From positions 25,025 to 89,024 of the forward strand of contig URNX01000010.1 of assembly GCA_900549415.1 (NCBI GenBank): DNA of 64,000 bases, read 5' to 3'. Position numbers and translations under genes: made by a program. Below, piece by piece: positions 1-15,412 of the stretch. Every line of letters starts with the position of its first letter. Position 1 is the stretch's first letter. The DNA is from an uncultured bacterium (GTDB taxonomy: Bacteria > Verrucomicrobiota > Lentisphaeria > Victivallales > UBA1829). The notes under the pieces were generated by a model. It saw only the letters and a list, made by a program, of their open reading frames with translations. It ran no database searches and had not been told where the DNA came from.

Positions 1-1
1 C

Positions 2-115
2 AAGCAGATCGTCCAGACGAAAAAGAGCGACATCAACGCCCGCAGTGAAGAAGCCGCGATCAAAATCATCGCCGGCACTGCTCGCAGTATGGGAGTTGAG
101 GTGATCGATGGCTAA
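2..115 (+). CDS. rplK: 50S ribosomal protein L11, C-terminal fragment
   Basis: The window opens inside this gene; only the last 37 codons are present. The frame reads through a C-terminal segment containing IAGTARSMGVEV, which is typical of the RNA-binding end of L11, and stops at TAA 113-115. L11 sits in the GTPase-associated centre of the large subunit. The stop overlaps the start of rplA (ATG 108) by 8 bases, so the two are translationally coupled. This is the normal rplK-rplA order. Confidence 0.9.
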   Translation, partial: KQIVQTKKSDINARSEEAAIKIIAGTARSMGVEVIDG

Positions 116-818
116 GAGAAGCAAACTCTACAAATCCCAAATTGCCAAGTACGACAAACAGACAGTCTACTCTCTCATCGAAGCACTGAAGACATTGAAA
201 GACATGCCGGCAGTCAAGTTCGATCAGACTGTTGAACTGTCCTTCAAGCTTGGTGTGGACCCGAAGCAGACGGATCAGACCGTCCGCGGTGCGGTTCCCC
301 TGCCGAAAGGCACCGGCAAGAAGGTCGTCGTTACTGTCATCGCTGATGACGAGGCACTGAAACAGCAGGCGGTCGACGCCGGCGCGGATTTCGTCGGATT
401 CGACGATATCATCGCCAAAATCAAAGGCGGCTGGGTGGACTTCGACGTCCTCATTGCCACGCCGTCCGCGATGAGTCAGGTCCGTCCGCTGGGTCGTCAG
501 CTCGGTCCGAAAGGTCTGATGCCGAACCCGAAGACCGGTACCGTTACCGACAAGATCGGTCACGCGGTCGCGGAGGCAAAAGCCGGACGAGTTGAATTCC
601 GTGCCGACAAGGGCGCCTGCGTTCAGGTTCCCTGCGGAAAGCTTTCGTTTTCCGCCGAAGACCTTGCAGAAAACTGCACGGCTATCATCAAAGCGATCAT
701 CAAGGCGAAACCGGCTTCCGCGAAGGGTGTGTACATTCAGAGCTGCACGCTTTCCGCGACCATGACGCCGGGAATCAAAGTTGAAACCCGCGACATCGCG
801 AAGGAGATGGCACAATGA
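108..818 (+). CDS. rplA: 50S ribosomal protein L1
   Basis: L1 forms the mobile stalk of the large subunit that guides deacylated tRNA out of the E site; in many bacteria it also represses its own L11-L1 mRNA. The 236-residue length is normal. Recognisable L1 segments include GRQLGPKGLMPNPKTGT in the middle and an internal EFRADKGA stretch. It overlaps the end of rplK by 8 bases and the start of rplJ by 4 (ATGA), so the L11-L1-L10-L12 genes are tightly coupled. Nothing unusual is seen in the protein. Confidence 0.97.
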   Translation: MAKRSKLYKSQIAKYDKQTVYSLIEALKTLKDMPAVKFDQTVELSFKLGVDPKQTDQTVRGAVPLPKGTGKKVVVTVIADDEALKQQAVDAGADFVGFDDIIAKIKGGWVDFDVLIATPSAMSQVRPLGRQLGPKGLMPNPKTGTVTDKIGHAVAEAKAGRVEFRADKGACVQVPCGKLSFSAEDLAENCTAIIKAIIKAKPASAKGVYIQSCTLSATMTPGIKVETRDIAKEMAQ

Positions 819-1342
819 GACCGGAAAAAATCCAGCTCGCCAATGATATCGCAAACCTGATCGTCGGGTCCCAGTATGTCTACTTCATCTCCTACAAAGG
901 ACTGAAGAACAAGGAACTCAACCAGTTCCGCGACAAACTGTTCGATGCCGGAGCTGTCTGCCACGTCCTTAAGAACCGCATGGTTCGCAAGGTTGCGGAA
1001 CTGAACGGCCTGGAAGTCCTCGCAAACGCCAAGATCACCGGTGACACAGCTGTTGTTGTCGGTCAGGGCGATGCGAGTGCGGTGGCGAAAGTCATTGATG
1101 ATTTCACAACCTCCACAAAGGGTGTGATCGCTCCGAAGTGCGGTTACTTCGAGGGCGCGATGTTGACCGATTCCGAAGTCAAGGCGATTGCGTCTATGCC
1201 TTCGAAGGATCAGCTGCGTGCGCAGCTGCTTGGACTCCTTGTTGCTGTACCGACTGGCTTGGTCAGAGTGCTTAACGCCAAGGCTTCCAGCATCGTCAAC
1301 GTCATTAACGCTTACAAAAACAAGCTTGAAGAAGCAAACTGA
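815..1342 (+). CDS. rplJ: 50S ribosomal protein L10
   Basis: L10 anchors the L7/L12 dimers at the base of the factor-binding stalk. The 175-residue protein has the family pattern: an N-terminal globular part with VLKNRMVRKV, and a long C-terminal helix (from about residue 135, rich in A, L and V) that binds L12 dimers. It starts in the ATGA overlap with rplA, so there is no room for the L10 leader found upstream of rplJ in E. coli; any autoregulation must act elsewhere in the transcript. rplL follows after 38 bases. Confidence 0.96.
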   Translation: MRPEKIQLANDIANLIVGSQYVYFISYKGLKNKELNQFRDKLFDAGAVCHVLKNRMVRKVAELNGLEVLANAKITGDTAVVVGQGDASAVAKVIDDFTTSTKGVIAPKCGYFEGAMLTDSEVKAIASMPSKDQLRAQLLGLLVAVPTGLVRVLNAKASSIVNVINAYKNKLEEAN

Positions 1343-1380
1343 ACAGAAGTTCAATTACAAAATATACGGAGGACAATATA

Positions 1381-1791
1381 ATGTCTGAGCAGGCAAATGT
1401 GGAAGTTTCGCAGGAAATGGAGCAGTTCATCTCCTACGTTGAGAAGCTCTCGGTTCTTGAGCTCTCCAAACTCGTTAAAGCGTTGGAAGAACGCCTCGGC
1501 GTGAGCGCTGCGGCTCCGGTCGCCGTTGCTGCGGCACCGGCTGCTGCCGGTGCGGCTCCTGCCGCTGCTGCTGAAGAGCAGACTGAATTCACGGTCATTC
1601 TCGCCGATGCCGGCGCCAGCAAGATCAACGTCATCAAGGAAGTCCGCGCCATCACCGGTCTCGGTCTCAAAGATGCCAAGGATCTCGTTGAAGCCGCTCC
1701 GAAGGCTGTCAAAGAAGGCGTTTCCAAAGAAGACGCTCAGAAGATCAAGGAGCAGCTTGAGGCTGCGGGTGCCAAGGTCGAGGTCAAGTAA
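1381..1791 (+). CDS. rplL: 50S ribosomal protein L7/L12
   Basis: L7/L12 recruits and activates the translational GTPases. The 136-residue protein has the three parts of the family: an N-terminal dimerisation helix (about 1-40, SVLELSKLVKALEE), an Ala/Pro-rich hinge (about 45-65) and a C-terminal domain (about 68-136, TGLGLKDAKDLVEAAPK). A GGAGG ribosome binding site lies just upstream (about 1369-1373). The gene ends at a structured intercistronic region ahead of rpoB. Confidence 0.97.
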   Translation: MSEQANVEVSQEMEQFISYVEKLSVLELSKLVKALEERLGVSAAAPVAVAAAPAAAGAAPAAAAEEQTEFTVILADAGASKINVIKEVRAITGLGLKDAKDLVEAAPKAVKEGVSKEDAQKIKEQLEAAGAKVEVK

Positions 1792-1814
1792 TTGCCTCGC
1801 ATCTGGTATCTGTA

Positions 1815-1914
1815 TTAAGACTTGATGATTACGGTGGGGAAATTCCCGGGAGGAAGCCCCCGCCGTTTTCTGCGTCTTAAATCATCCCCTGCGATGCGGT
1901 CTCCGCACCGCAGG
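1815..1914 (+). terminator. Structured rplL-rpoB intercistronic region (attenuator or processing site)
   Basis: The 206-base gap between rplL and rpoB has nested inverted repeats. A 7-bp perfect arm pair (1815-1821 with 1874-1880) encloses a 9-bp GC-rich stem (1831-1839 with 1858-1866) followed by TTTTC. A second imperfect hairpin lies at 1888-1914 (CCTGCG...CGCAGG) followed by ATTTTG. The first stem plus T-tract looks like a leaky intrinsic terminator. By analogy with the E. coli rplL-rpoB attenuator and RNase III site, it probably lowers rpoBC expression relative to L12. That function is inferred, not shown. Confidence 0.6.
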
Positions 1915-1997
1915 ATTTTGTCACATTGAAGATCACCCGATTTTTTGTGTGAACCGCTTACAACAGCTCCTCTCGAATCATTAGCAAGGTGGAATCA

Positions 1998-4900
1998 ATG
2001 CCTGAACGTGTGAATTTCGGAAAATTGAAGGAAGTGCTGGAAATACCGGACCTCATCGGTATTCAGATCGACTCCTATAAATCTTTCCTGCAGCTCGACG
2101 TCCCGGAAGACCAGCGTAAAAACCAGGGTCTCCAGGAGGTTTTCAACGAAGTCTTCCCAATCGAAAGTTTTGACAAACAGATGGTCCTGGAGTTCGTCTC
2201 CTATTCCCTGGGCCTTCCGAAGCAGGATACCGTTGACTGCATCAAAGACGGAAATACTTACAGCGCCTCGCTTCATGTTGATTTCAGATTTAAAAACAAA
2301 GACGCCATTGTAAATGAAAACGTCTACATCGGTGAAATCCCGATGATGACCGAACGCGGTACTTTCATTATCAACGGCGCGGAGCGCGTTATCATCAGCC
2401 AGCTGCACAGATCTCCGGGCATCTGCTTCGAGAAGACCCGTCACTCCAGCGGAAGAACGCTCTTCTCTTACAGAATCATTCCGGACCGCGGCTCCTGGAT
2501 GGAAGTCCAGTTCGATATCAATGACCTGATCTATATTTACCTCGACCGCAAGCGCAGACGCCGCAAGTTCCTCATCACGACTTTCCTTCGCGCAATCGGT
2601 TACGACACCAACCGGGACATCATCGGTTCCGCTTACGAACTCAAGACCATGACGCCGGGGCAGCTCCTCAAGCAGGATGACATCTCGGCTTATTATACCT
2701 TTGAACCCGTTCTCGATTCCAACGGGGTCACTGTCGTTCAGGAATTCCTCCAGCTCAACGAATCCCATGTCAAATCCATGGTCGAAGCAAAAATCAAAAA
2801 CGTTGAGCTCGCTTACATCCCCGATGGAGATTCCTACCTTATCAACTGTCTCCAGCGCGATCCGGCTCATACCCCGGACGACGCCCTCAAGGAGATTTAC
2901 CGCAGAATGCGTCCCGGCGATCCCCCGAGCGTCACCAACTCGAAGCAGCTTCTCAAGAGACTTTTCTTCGACGTCAAACGCTATGACCTCGGCATGGTCG
3001 GTCGTTACAAACTCAATGAGCGTCTGAAAATCGACGTTCCGCTGAATGAGCGTATTCTTGACAAAGTCGATCTTATGGAAGCGACCAAGTCTCTGATGAA
3101 GCTCCGCAGCAATACGGGCGGTCACACCGATGATATCGACCACCTGGGAAGCCGTCGTGTCAGAACTGTCGGCGAACTGCTTCAGAATCACTGCCGCGTT
3201 GGTCTCCTCCGTACGGAACGTCTGATCCGCGAGCGTATGGCTCTGCTGAATTCCGATGACACCGGAACAACCCCGTCGAAGCTCATCAACCAGAAGGCTT
3301 TCGCCGGAGTGATCCGCGACTTCTTCGCCCGCAACCAGCTTTCGCAGTTCATGGATCAGGTCAACCCGCTTTCCGAGCTGACCAACAAGCGCCGTCTCTC
3401 CGCTCTCGGACCCGGCGGTCTGAGCCGCGAACGCGCAGGATTCGAAGTCCGCGACGTTCACAACAGCCATTATGGACGTATCTGCCCGATCGAAACCCCT
3501 GAAGGTCCGAACATCGGTCTTATTTCGTCGCTCTCGCTCTATGCGAAGATCAACGAATTCGGTTTCCTCGAAACTCCGTATCGCCGCGTGGAAAACTGCC
3601 ATGTTACCGATCAGATCGACTATCTTTCCGCTGACAAGGAAGAGCATTTCGTGATCGCTCAGGCAAACGCTCCGCTCGATGAAAACAACAATTTCATCAA
3701 CCCGACCGTGATGTCCCGTCTGATGGGTGAGCCGGCCGAGCGTCCGCGCGAAGATGTCCAGTACATGGACGTTTCTCCGAAACAGCTCGTCAGCGCCGCC
3801 GCAGGACTTGTTCCGTTCCTGGAACACGACGATGCGAACCGCGCTCTGATGGGTTCGAACATGCAGCGCCAGGCCGTCCCGCTGATGGTGACGGAGTCGC
3901 CGTATGTCGGAACCGGTCTTGAAAAGAAAGTCGCTTTCGATTCCCGCGCGGTTACCGCTTCCAAGACGAATGGTATCGTTGCAGAAGTTTCCGCTGCTGA
4001 AGTTGTCGTGACAACCGACGGCAAGACGAGAAAAGAGACTTCCGATCCGAATCCGGCGGTTTACCGCATGGTCAAGTTCCTGCGCAGCAATGCCGGAACC
4101 TGCGTTAACCAGCGGCCGATCGTCCGCAGCGGTCAGGTCGTCAAGATCGGCGATGCAATCGCCGACGGTTCCGCAACGGATCACGGAGAGCTTGCTCTCG
4201 GCAAGAACGTTTTCGTGGCGTTCATGCCGTGGTGCGGATATAACTTCGAAGACGCTATCGTGCTCAGCGAGCGTCTTGTGAAAGAGGACGTTTACACCAG
4301 CGTTCATGTGGATGAATTCGAGATCACCAGCCGCGAGACCAAACTCGGACCGGAAGAAATCACCCGCGATATTCCGAACGTCAGCGACGAAGTCCTCCGC
4401 AACCTCGGACCCGACGGTGTTGTCCGTCTCGGCGCCGAAGTCAAGCCGGGCGATATTCTCGTCGGCAAGATTACCCCGAAGTCCGAAACGGAACTTGCTC
4501 CGGAAGAGCGTCTGCTTCGTGCAATCTTCGGTGAAAAGGCCGCAGACGTCAAGGATTCCAGTCTGGTTGTTCCGAGCGGCAAGGGCGGTATCGTGATGGA
4601 TGTACGTGTGGAACACGCGAAAGACCCGTCCAGACAGTCCATGACCAAATCTGAGCGCCGCAAACAGATCAAGCACAGCAAGGATCAGTATAAAGAGCAG
4701 TATACTGTTCTGATTGATGAGATGACCGAGAAGCTCGAAGCTGTTCTGAACGGACAGAAGCTTCCGTGCCCGATCTATGATACTTCGTCCTCCCGCGACG
4801 ATGTGATTCTTGTTTCGGCAAACCGCAAGGTTACGACCGCTTCGATCGCAAAACTCGCGAACAAGTACGATTCCTATCGTATGGAAGACTGCGAGATCAA

Positions 4901-5845
4901 GCATACGATTGACGAGATCATCGGCTCCTACAAATCGCGCTTCGAAAGCATCGAGCGCATGAAAGCCGAATCCATTGACGCTCTTGAGAACGGCGATGGC
5001 GACGATCTCGGCGCAATCAAGAAAGTTAAAGTTTACATCGCTTCCAAGCGTAAAGTCCAGGTCGGCGACAAGATGGCAGGACGTCACGGAAACAAGGGTA
5101 TTGTTTCCCGAATCGTTCCGGTCGAAGACATGCCGTTCCTGCCTGATGGAACGCCGGTTGATATCGTTCTGAACCCGCTGGGTGTGCCGTCCCGAATGAA
5201 CGTCGGACAGGTTCTTGAAACGCACCTCGGCTGGGCAGCCAAGATGCTCGGCTTCAAGGCGGCAACCCCGGTGTTCGACGGCGTGACGGAAGAGATTATC
5301 GTCGATATGATGAAGAAAGCCAACGAGAAGATCACCGAAAAGACCGGAGAGGACTTCAAGTGGGGCTTCCGCGAAATCAACGGCGAACGCGTGTTCGACG
5401 GCAAGACCGATCTTTACGACGGACGCACCGGCAACAAGTTCGATCAGCGCGTTATGGTCGGTCAGATTTATATGCTGAAACTCGACCACCTGGTTGCGAA
5501 CAAGATTCACGCGCGTTCGGTTGGACCGTACTCGCTGGTTACACAGCAGCCTCTGGGCGGTAAAGCTCAGCATGGCGGACAGCGTTTCGGCGAAATGGAA
5601 GTGTGGGCGCTCGAAGCTTACGGCGCGGCGCACACACTTCAGGAAATGCTTACCGTCAAGAGCGACGACGTTTCCGGAAGAGCGAAGATTTACGAATCCA
5701 TTGTCAAGGGACAGAATGTCCTGGAGGCCGGCCGTCCGGAATCCTTCAACGTTCTGCTTAAGGAAATGCAGAGTCTCGGCTTGGATGTACGAACTGTCAA
5801 ACACTCGGAATTACCGAAGAATGAAACAGCCGGAGGGACTGAACA

Positions 5846-5849
<4 letters not shown>
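1998..5849 (+). CDS. rpoB: RNA polymerase subunit beta
   Basis: This is the beta subunit of RNA polymerase, forming one pincer of the catalytic cleft. The usual order of segments is present: the rifampicin region around QFMDQVNPLSELTNKRRLSALGPGG, then the GRICPIETPEGPNIGLI segment, a MPWCGYNFEDAI segment, and near the C-terminus GGKAQHGGQRFGEMEVWAL. The chosen start is ATG 1998, which follows an AAGGTGG ribosome binding site at good spacing; an in-frame GTG at 1989 sits inside that site and is less likely. This gives 1283 residues, within the range for bacteria lacking the largest lineage insertions. It overlaps rpoC by 4 bases. Confidence 0.98.
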
Positions 5850-10183
<4,334 letters not shown>

Positions 10184-10225
10184 GGCGAAAAAAGCTGAAA
10201 AAATAAAAAAAAGTTTCCCTTATAC

Positions 10226-10254
10226 TTGAAAAACAGCAAACAGTGCGTTATATT
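10226..10254 (+). promoter_or_regulatory. Sigma-70-type promoter of rpsL-rpsG-fusA
   Basis: TTGAAA (10226-10231), a 17-base spacer and TATATT (10249-10254) give a near-consensus housekeeping promoter in the 123-base gap after rpoC. A transcript would start near 10261, about 45 bases before rpsL. It marks the start of a separate ribosomal operon although rpoC runs into it without an obvious T-tailed terminator. Confidence 0.75.
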
Positions 10255-10271
10255 AAACGCCTGTTTGCTGT
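10233..10271 (+). repeat. Long dyad over the rpsL promoter -10 element
   Basis: A perfect 11-bp inverted repeat (ACAGCAAACAG at 10233-10243, CTGTTTGCTGT at 10261-10271) encloses a second 5-bp pair (GCGTT/AACGC). Apart from one unpaired base this makes a 16-bp stem with the -10 element in the loop region. No T-run follows on the + strand, so it is a poor terminator for rpoC. It could be an operator, or a hairpin formed only by readthrough from rpoC. Confidence 0.6.
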
Positions 10272-10306
10272 ACTAAAGTGTAAAGGACACAGGTGAAGGA
10301 AAAAAG

Positions 10307-10708
10307 ATGCCGACAATCAACCAACTGGTAAAGGCCGGTCGCAGACCGAAAGTCGCCAAGAGCAAATCGAAAGCTCTTACTAAATGCCCGCAGAGACGTG
10401 GAGTCTGCCTGCAGGTTACAACAAGAACGCCGAAGAAGCCGAACTCCGCGCTGCGTAAAATCGCGAAGGTTCGTCTTACGAACGGTCAGGAAATTACCGC
10501 TTACATCGGCGGCGAGGGACACAACCTTCAGGAGCACTCCGTTGTTCTCGTGAAGGGCGGTCGTGTTCGTGACCTCCCCGGTGTTCGTTATCACATCGTC
10601 CGCGGTGCGCTTGACAGTCTTGGCGTTGAAGGCCGTAAACAGGGCCGTTCCAAGTACGGAGCCAAAGTGCCGAAGGCCGGCGAAGCAGCAGGCAAAAAGA
10701 AAAAATAA
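10307..10708 (+). CDS. rpsL: 30S ribosomal protein S12
   Basis: S12 lies near the decoding centre and is the classical target of streptomycin-resistance mutations. The 133-residue sequence contains the conserved KPNSALRKIAKVRLTNG segment and the loop GRVRDLPGVRYH. The C-terminus is a basic Lys-rich tail. The gene is first in an operon with rpsG and fusA (the str operon), with its own promoter 50 bases upstream and an AGGTGAAGG-type ribosome binding site. Confidence 0.97.
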   Translation: MPTINQLVKAGRRPKVAKSKSKALTKCPQRRGVCLQVTTRTPKKPNSALRKIAKVRLTNGQEITAYIGGEGHNLQEHSVVLVKGGRVRDLPGVRYHIVRGALDSLGVEGRKQGRSKYGAKVPKAGEAAGKKKK

Positions 10709-10723
10709 TCAGGATGAAGTGAA

Positions 10724-11194
10724 ATGAGAAGACGTAAAATCACGAAAAGAGTGCTGATTCCCGATGTCAAGTACAACAGCGAGCTCGTTGCCCGCCTGAT
10801 CAATACCATCATGCGCAACGGCAAGAAGTCTGTTGCTCAGAGCATCGTTTATGGTGCTTTCGATCAGCTCAAGGCAAAGAAAAAAGACATGGAGCCGCTT
10901 GAGGTCTTCATTCAGGCTGTTGAGAACATCAAGCCGAAAGTCGAAGTCAAGAGCCGTCGAGTCGGCGGAGCTACCTATCAGGTTCCCATCGATGTTCCGG
11001 CGGAACGTCAGGTCGCTCTCGCAATGCGCTGGATCACAACCTATTCCCAGGCGAAAAAGGGAAAATCCATGACGGATGCTCTCGCTTCCGAGCTTCTTGA
11101 TGCATTCGACAACCAGGGCGCTTCCATCAAGAAGAAGGAAGATACGCACAAGATGGCGCAGGCCAACAAGGCTTTTGCCCATTACAGATGGTAA
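10724..11194 (+). CDS. rpsG: 30S ribosomal protein S7
   Basis: S7 organises the head of the small subunit and contacts E-site tRNA. The 156-residue protein starts MRRRKITKR and has the family segments VPAERQVALAMRWI and the C-terminal HKMAQANKAFAHYRW. It follows rpsL by 15 bases and precedes fusA by 34. Length and order are ordinary for a str operon. Confidence 0.97.
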   Translation: MRRRKITKRVLIPDVKYNSELVARLINTIMRNGKKSVAQSIVYGAFDQLKAKKKDMEPLEVFIQAVENIKPKVEVKSRRVGGATYQVPIDVPAERQVALAMRWITTYSQAKKGKSMTDALASELLDAFDNQGASIKKKEDTHKMAQANKAFAHYRW

Positions 11195-11228
11195 TCTCAA
11201 CACAACATGCTCATTGAAAGACTGAACT

Positions 11229-13351
<2,123 letters not shown>

Positions 13352-13355
<4 letters not shown>

Positions 13356-13687
13356 GCACAAAACCGAGTGCAAAAGCCGTACAGAAGATCCGTATCAAAC
13401 TTCAGGCGTACGAACACCGTATTCTTGATCAGTCTGTTGCGGAGATTCTTAACACCGCCCGCAAGACGGGTTCGATGGTTGCGGGACCGATTCCGCTTCC
13501 GACCCGTATTCAGCGTTACACCGTGAACCGCTCTCCCCATGTTGACAAGAAGTCCATGGATCAGTTCGAGAGCCGCACACACAAGCGTCTTATGGATATC
13601 ATCAATCCGACGGCGAGAACAGTGGATGAGCTGAAGAAGCTGAATCTTCCTGCCGGTGTTGATATTTTATTGAAGGTTGGAAAATAA
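13352..13687 (+). CDS. rpsJ: 30S ribosomal protein S10
   Basis: S10 is a small-subunit head protein, and NusE in transcription antitermination. The core KIRIKLQAYEHRILDQSV and the loop GPIPLPTRIQRYTVNRSPH are typical. At 111 residues it is a few longer at the N-terminus than the usual 102-105; the start is fixed by the ATGA overlap with fusA. Transcription continues through a structured ~105-base gap into rplC. Confidence 0.96.
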
Positions 13688-13701
13688 TTCCAATGAAAAC
13701 A

Positions 13702-13787
13702 CTCCGGTTCGGGGAATCCGTTCCTGAGCCGGAGCAAAAAAGCTTGGGCACCAAGGCCTTTTCCGAGAGGGCAAGTGCCCGGAAGGA
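13702..13787 (+). promoter_or_regulatory. Structured leader between rpsJ and rplC
   Basis: The 105-base gap has successive hairpins: a 9-bp stem at 13702-13710/13726-13734; a short stem CTTGG/CCAAG at 13743-13755, flanked by an A-run before and CCTTTT after; and a third, TTCC...GGGC-AAGT-GCCCGGAA, at 13761-13784. The third ends against the AAGGAG ribosome binding site of rplC. The S10 operon of E. coli is controlled by L4 through a leader before rpsJ; here structure lies after rpsJ instead. A role in autoregulation is inferred. Confidence 0.5.
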
Positions 13788-13792
13788 GCAGA

Positions 13793-14425
13793 ATGAAAGG
13801 TATTATCGGAAAGAAAGTCGGTATGACTCAGGTCTACGACGAGAAGGGAACACTTGTTCCGGTTACGGTCATTGAGGCCGGACCCTGCGTCGTTCTTGAC
13901 GTCAAGACACAGGAGAGGGACGGCTATACGGCTGTTCAGGTTGGATTCGGCTCTCGCAAAGTCAAAAATGTCACGAAACAGGTACTCGGTACGGTGGTCA
14001 AGGCCGGATTGGAGAAGAATCCGCCGGCGGTGATCAAGGAGTTCCGCACAGAAGGCGATTGCAGCCTCGAAGTCGGCGCCGTTGTGAAGGCGGATATCTT
14101 CGCGGCAGGTGAATTCCTCGACATCACCGGAACCACCAAAGGCAAAGGCTACAACGGCGTTATGGTTCGTCATCACTTCAAAGGCGGACGTGACGGACAC
14201 GGCGGCGGCTGGCACAGAAAGCCGGGCTCCATCGGTTGCCGTGAATGGCCTGGCAACATCATCAAGGGCAAGAAAATGGCGGGTCAGCTGGGCAATGCTT
14301 CCAGAACCGTCCAGAATCTGCGAATCGTCAGCGTCTCGGCAGAGGAAAACCTGCTGTTCGTGAGAGGCGCCGTCCCGGGACCGAATGGCGGAACTCTGTT
14401 CGTCAAGCAGGCCAAGAAGAAATAA
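13793..14425 (+). CDS. rplC: 50S ribosomal protein L3
   Basis: L3 is an early-assembly protein that reaches towards the peptidyl transferase centre. I place the start at ATG 13793 (MKGIIGKKVGMTQVY), because AAGGAG lies just upstream; an in-frame GTG at 13775 would put that ribosome binding site inside the gene. The resulting 210 residues match the family. The conserved central loop (GGRDGHGGGWHRKPGSIG) and VRGAVPGPNGG near the C-terminus are present. It is followed by rplD after 42 bases. Confidence 0.96.
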   Translation: MKGIIGKKVGMTQVYDEKGTLVPVTVIEAGPCVVLDVKTQERDGYTAVQVGFGSRKVKNVTKQVLGTVVKAGLEKNPPAVIKEFRTEGDCSLEVGAVVKADIFAAGEFLDITGTTKGKGYNGVMVRHHFKGGRDGHGGGWHRKPGSIGCREWPGNIIKGKKMAGQLGNASRTVQNLRIVSVSAEENLLFVRGAVPGPNGGTLFVKQAKKK

Positions 14426-14467
14426 TCCGCGGCGGATAACCTCAACTACTAAACAACAGGTGAAACA

Positions 14468-15097
14468 ATGTCCATGAATATTGACATCTTCAATATCAAG
14501 GGAGAGAAAGTCGGCGACTACACGCTTGATGATTCCTGCCTTGAATTTGACAAAGGTGCACAGGCAGTGCACGATACAGTGGTCGGCTTCCTCGCGGAAC
14601 TCCGCGCAGGCACGGCGTCCACCAAGACCAGAGCGGAAGTCTCCGGCAGCGGCAAGAAGCCTTTCAAGCAGAAAGGTCTCGGTCGTGCACGTGCCGGCAG
14701 CACGAGAAACCCGGTCTGGCGTCACGGCGGTGTTGCGTTCGGTCCCAAGCCGCGCAGCTTCGCATTCAAACTCAACGCCAAGGTCAAACAGCTTGCTCTC
14801 AAGCGCTCCTTCTCCGAAAAGGTGAAAGAGGGTGCGGTCATCGTTCTGGAGAACTTCGAACTTCAGGATGCCAAGACCAAGAGCGCTGCAGCCGTTCTGA
14901 AAGCCTTCAAGGCGGATGCCGCCAAGGTTCTCATCGCGGTCAAGGAATATGAAGAGAATCAGCTCAGAGCTACGGGCAACCTGCCGCTCGCGATCCTCAT
15001 CAAAGCCGCATCGGTGAATACCTATCAGGTAGTCTACTCCGATAAGCTGATGTTCACCAAAGAAGCGCTCGACGAATTCGTCAAGCGTCTCGCTTGA
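14468..15097 (+). CDS. rplD: 50S ribosomal protein L4
   Basis: L4 lines the peptide exit tunnel and, in E. coli, represses the S10 operon. The protein has 209 residues. The extended tunnel loop is recognisable (KKPFKQKGLGRARAGSTRNPVWRHGG, residues about 60-85), followed by FKLNAKVKQLALKRSFSEK. An AGGTGAA ribosome binding site precedes ATG 14468. Gene order is standard. Confidence 0.96.
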   Translation: MSMNIDIFNIKGEKVGDYTLDDSCLEFDKGAQAVHDTVVGFLAELRAGTASTKTRAEVSGSGKKPFKQKGLGRARAGSTRNPVWRHGGVAFGPKPRSFAFKLNAKVKQLALKRSFSEKVKEGAVIVLENFELQDAKTKSAAAVLKAFKADAAKVLIAVKEYEENQLRATGNLPLAILIKAASVNTYQVVYSDKLMFTKEALDEFVKRLA

Positions 15098-15116
15098 GCA
15101 GAGGAGACACGGTAAA

Positions 15117-15401
15117 ATGTCCAAAGCTTTTGAAACCATTCGTAATATTCTCGTAACCGAGAAGAGCGCGGTTCTGAAAGAAGCCAACCAGTACGCTTTC
15201 AAGGTGGCTCCCAAGGCAACCAAACTTGAGGTCGCCGACGCGATCGAGGAAATCTATCCCGGCGTGAAGGTGAAATCCGTCAACATCATGACCTGCAAAG
15301 GCAAGATGAAACGTTCCGGCAGATCCCCCATTCCGGGCAAGCGCCCCGACTGGAAGAAGGCCGTCGTTTCCCTCGCCGAAGGCTCGATCGACCTCGCGTA
15401 A
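15117..15401 (+). CDS. rplW: 50S ribosomal protein L23
   Basis: L23 sits at the tunnel exit and is the docking site for trigger factor and SRP. It is 94 residues with the family pattern: an N-terminal ILVTEKS segment, YAFKVAPKATKLEVADAIEEIY, then VKVKSVNIM and a basic loop. It lies 19 bases after rplD and 11 before rplB, as in the standard S10 operon. Confidence 0.96.
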   Translation: MSKAFETIRNILVTEKSAVLKEANQYAFKVAPKATKLEVADAIEEIYPGVKVKSVNIMTCKGKMKRSGRSPIPGKRPDWKKAVVSLAEGSIDLA

Positions 15402-15412
15402 GGAGTTAACAC

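Noticed and set aside
1995..5804. A 1269-codon open frame antisense to rpoB, and a 1421-codon one antisense to rpoC (5690-9955)
   Set aside because: They mirror the codon bias of the real genes, have no ribosome binding site or family motifs, and rpoB/rpoC on the + strand are unmistakable.
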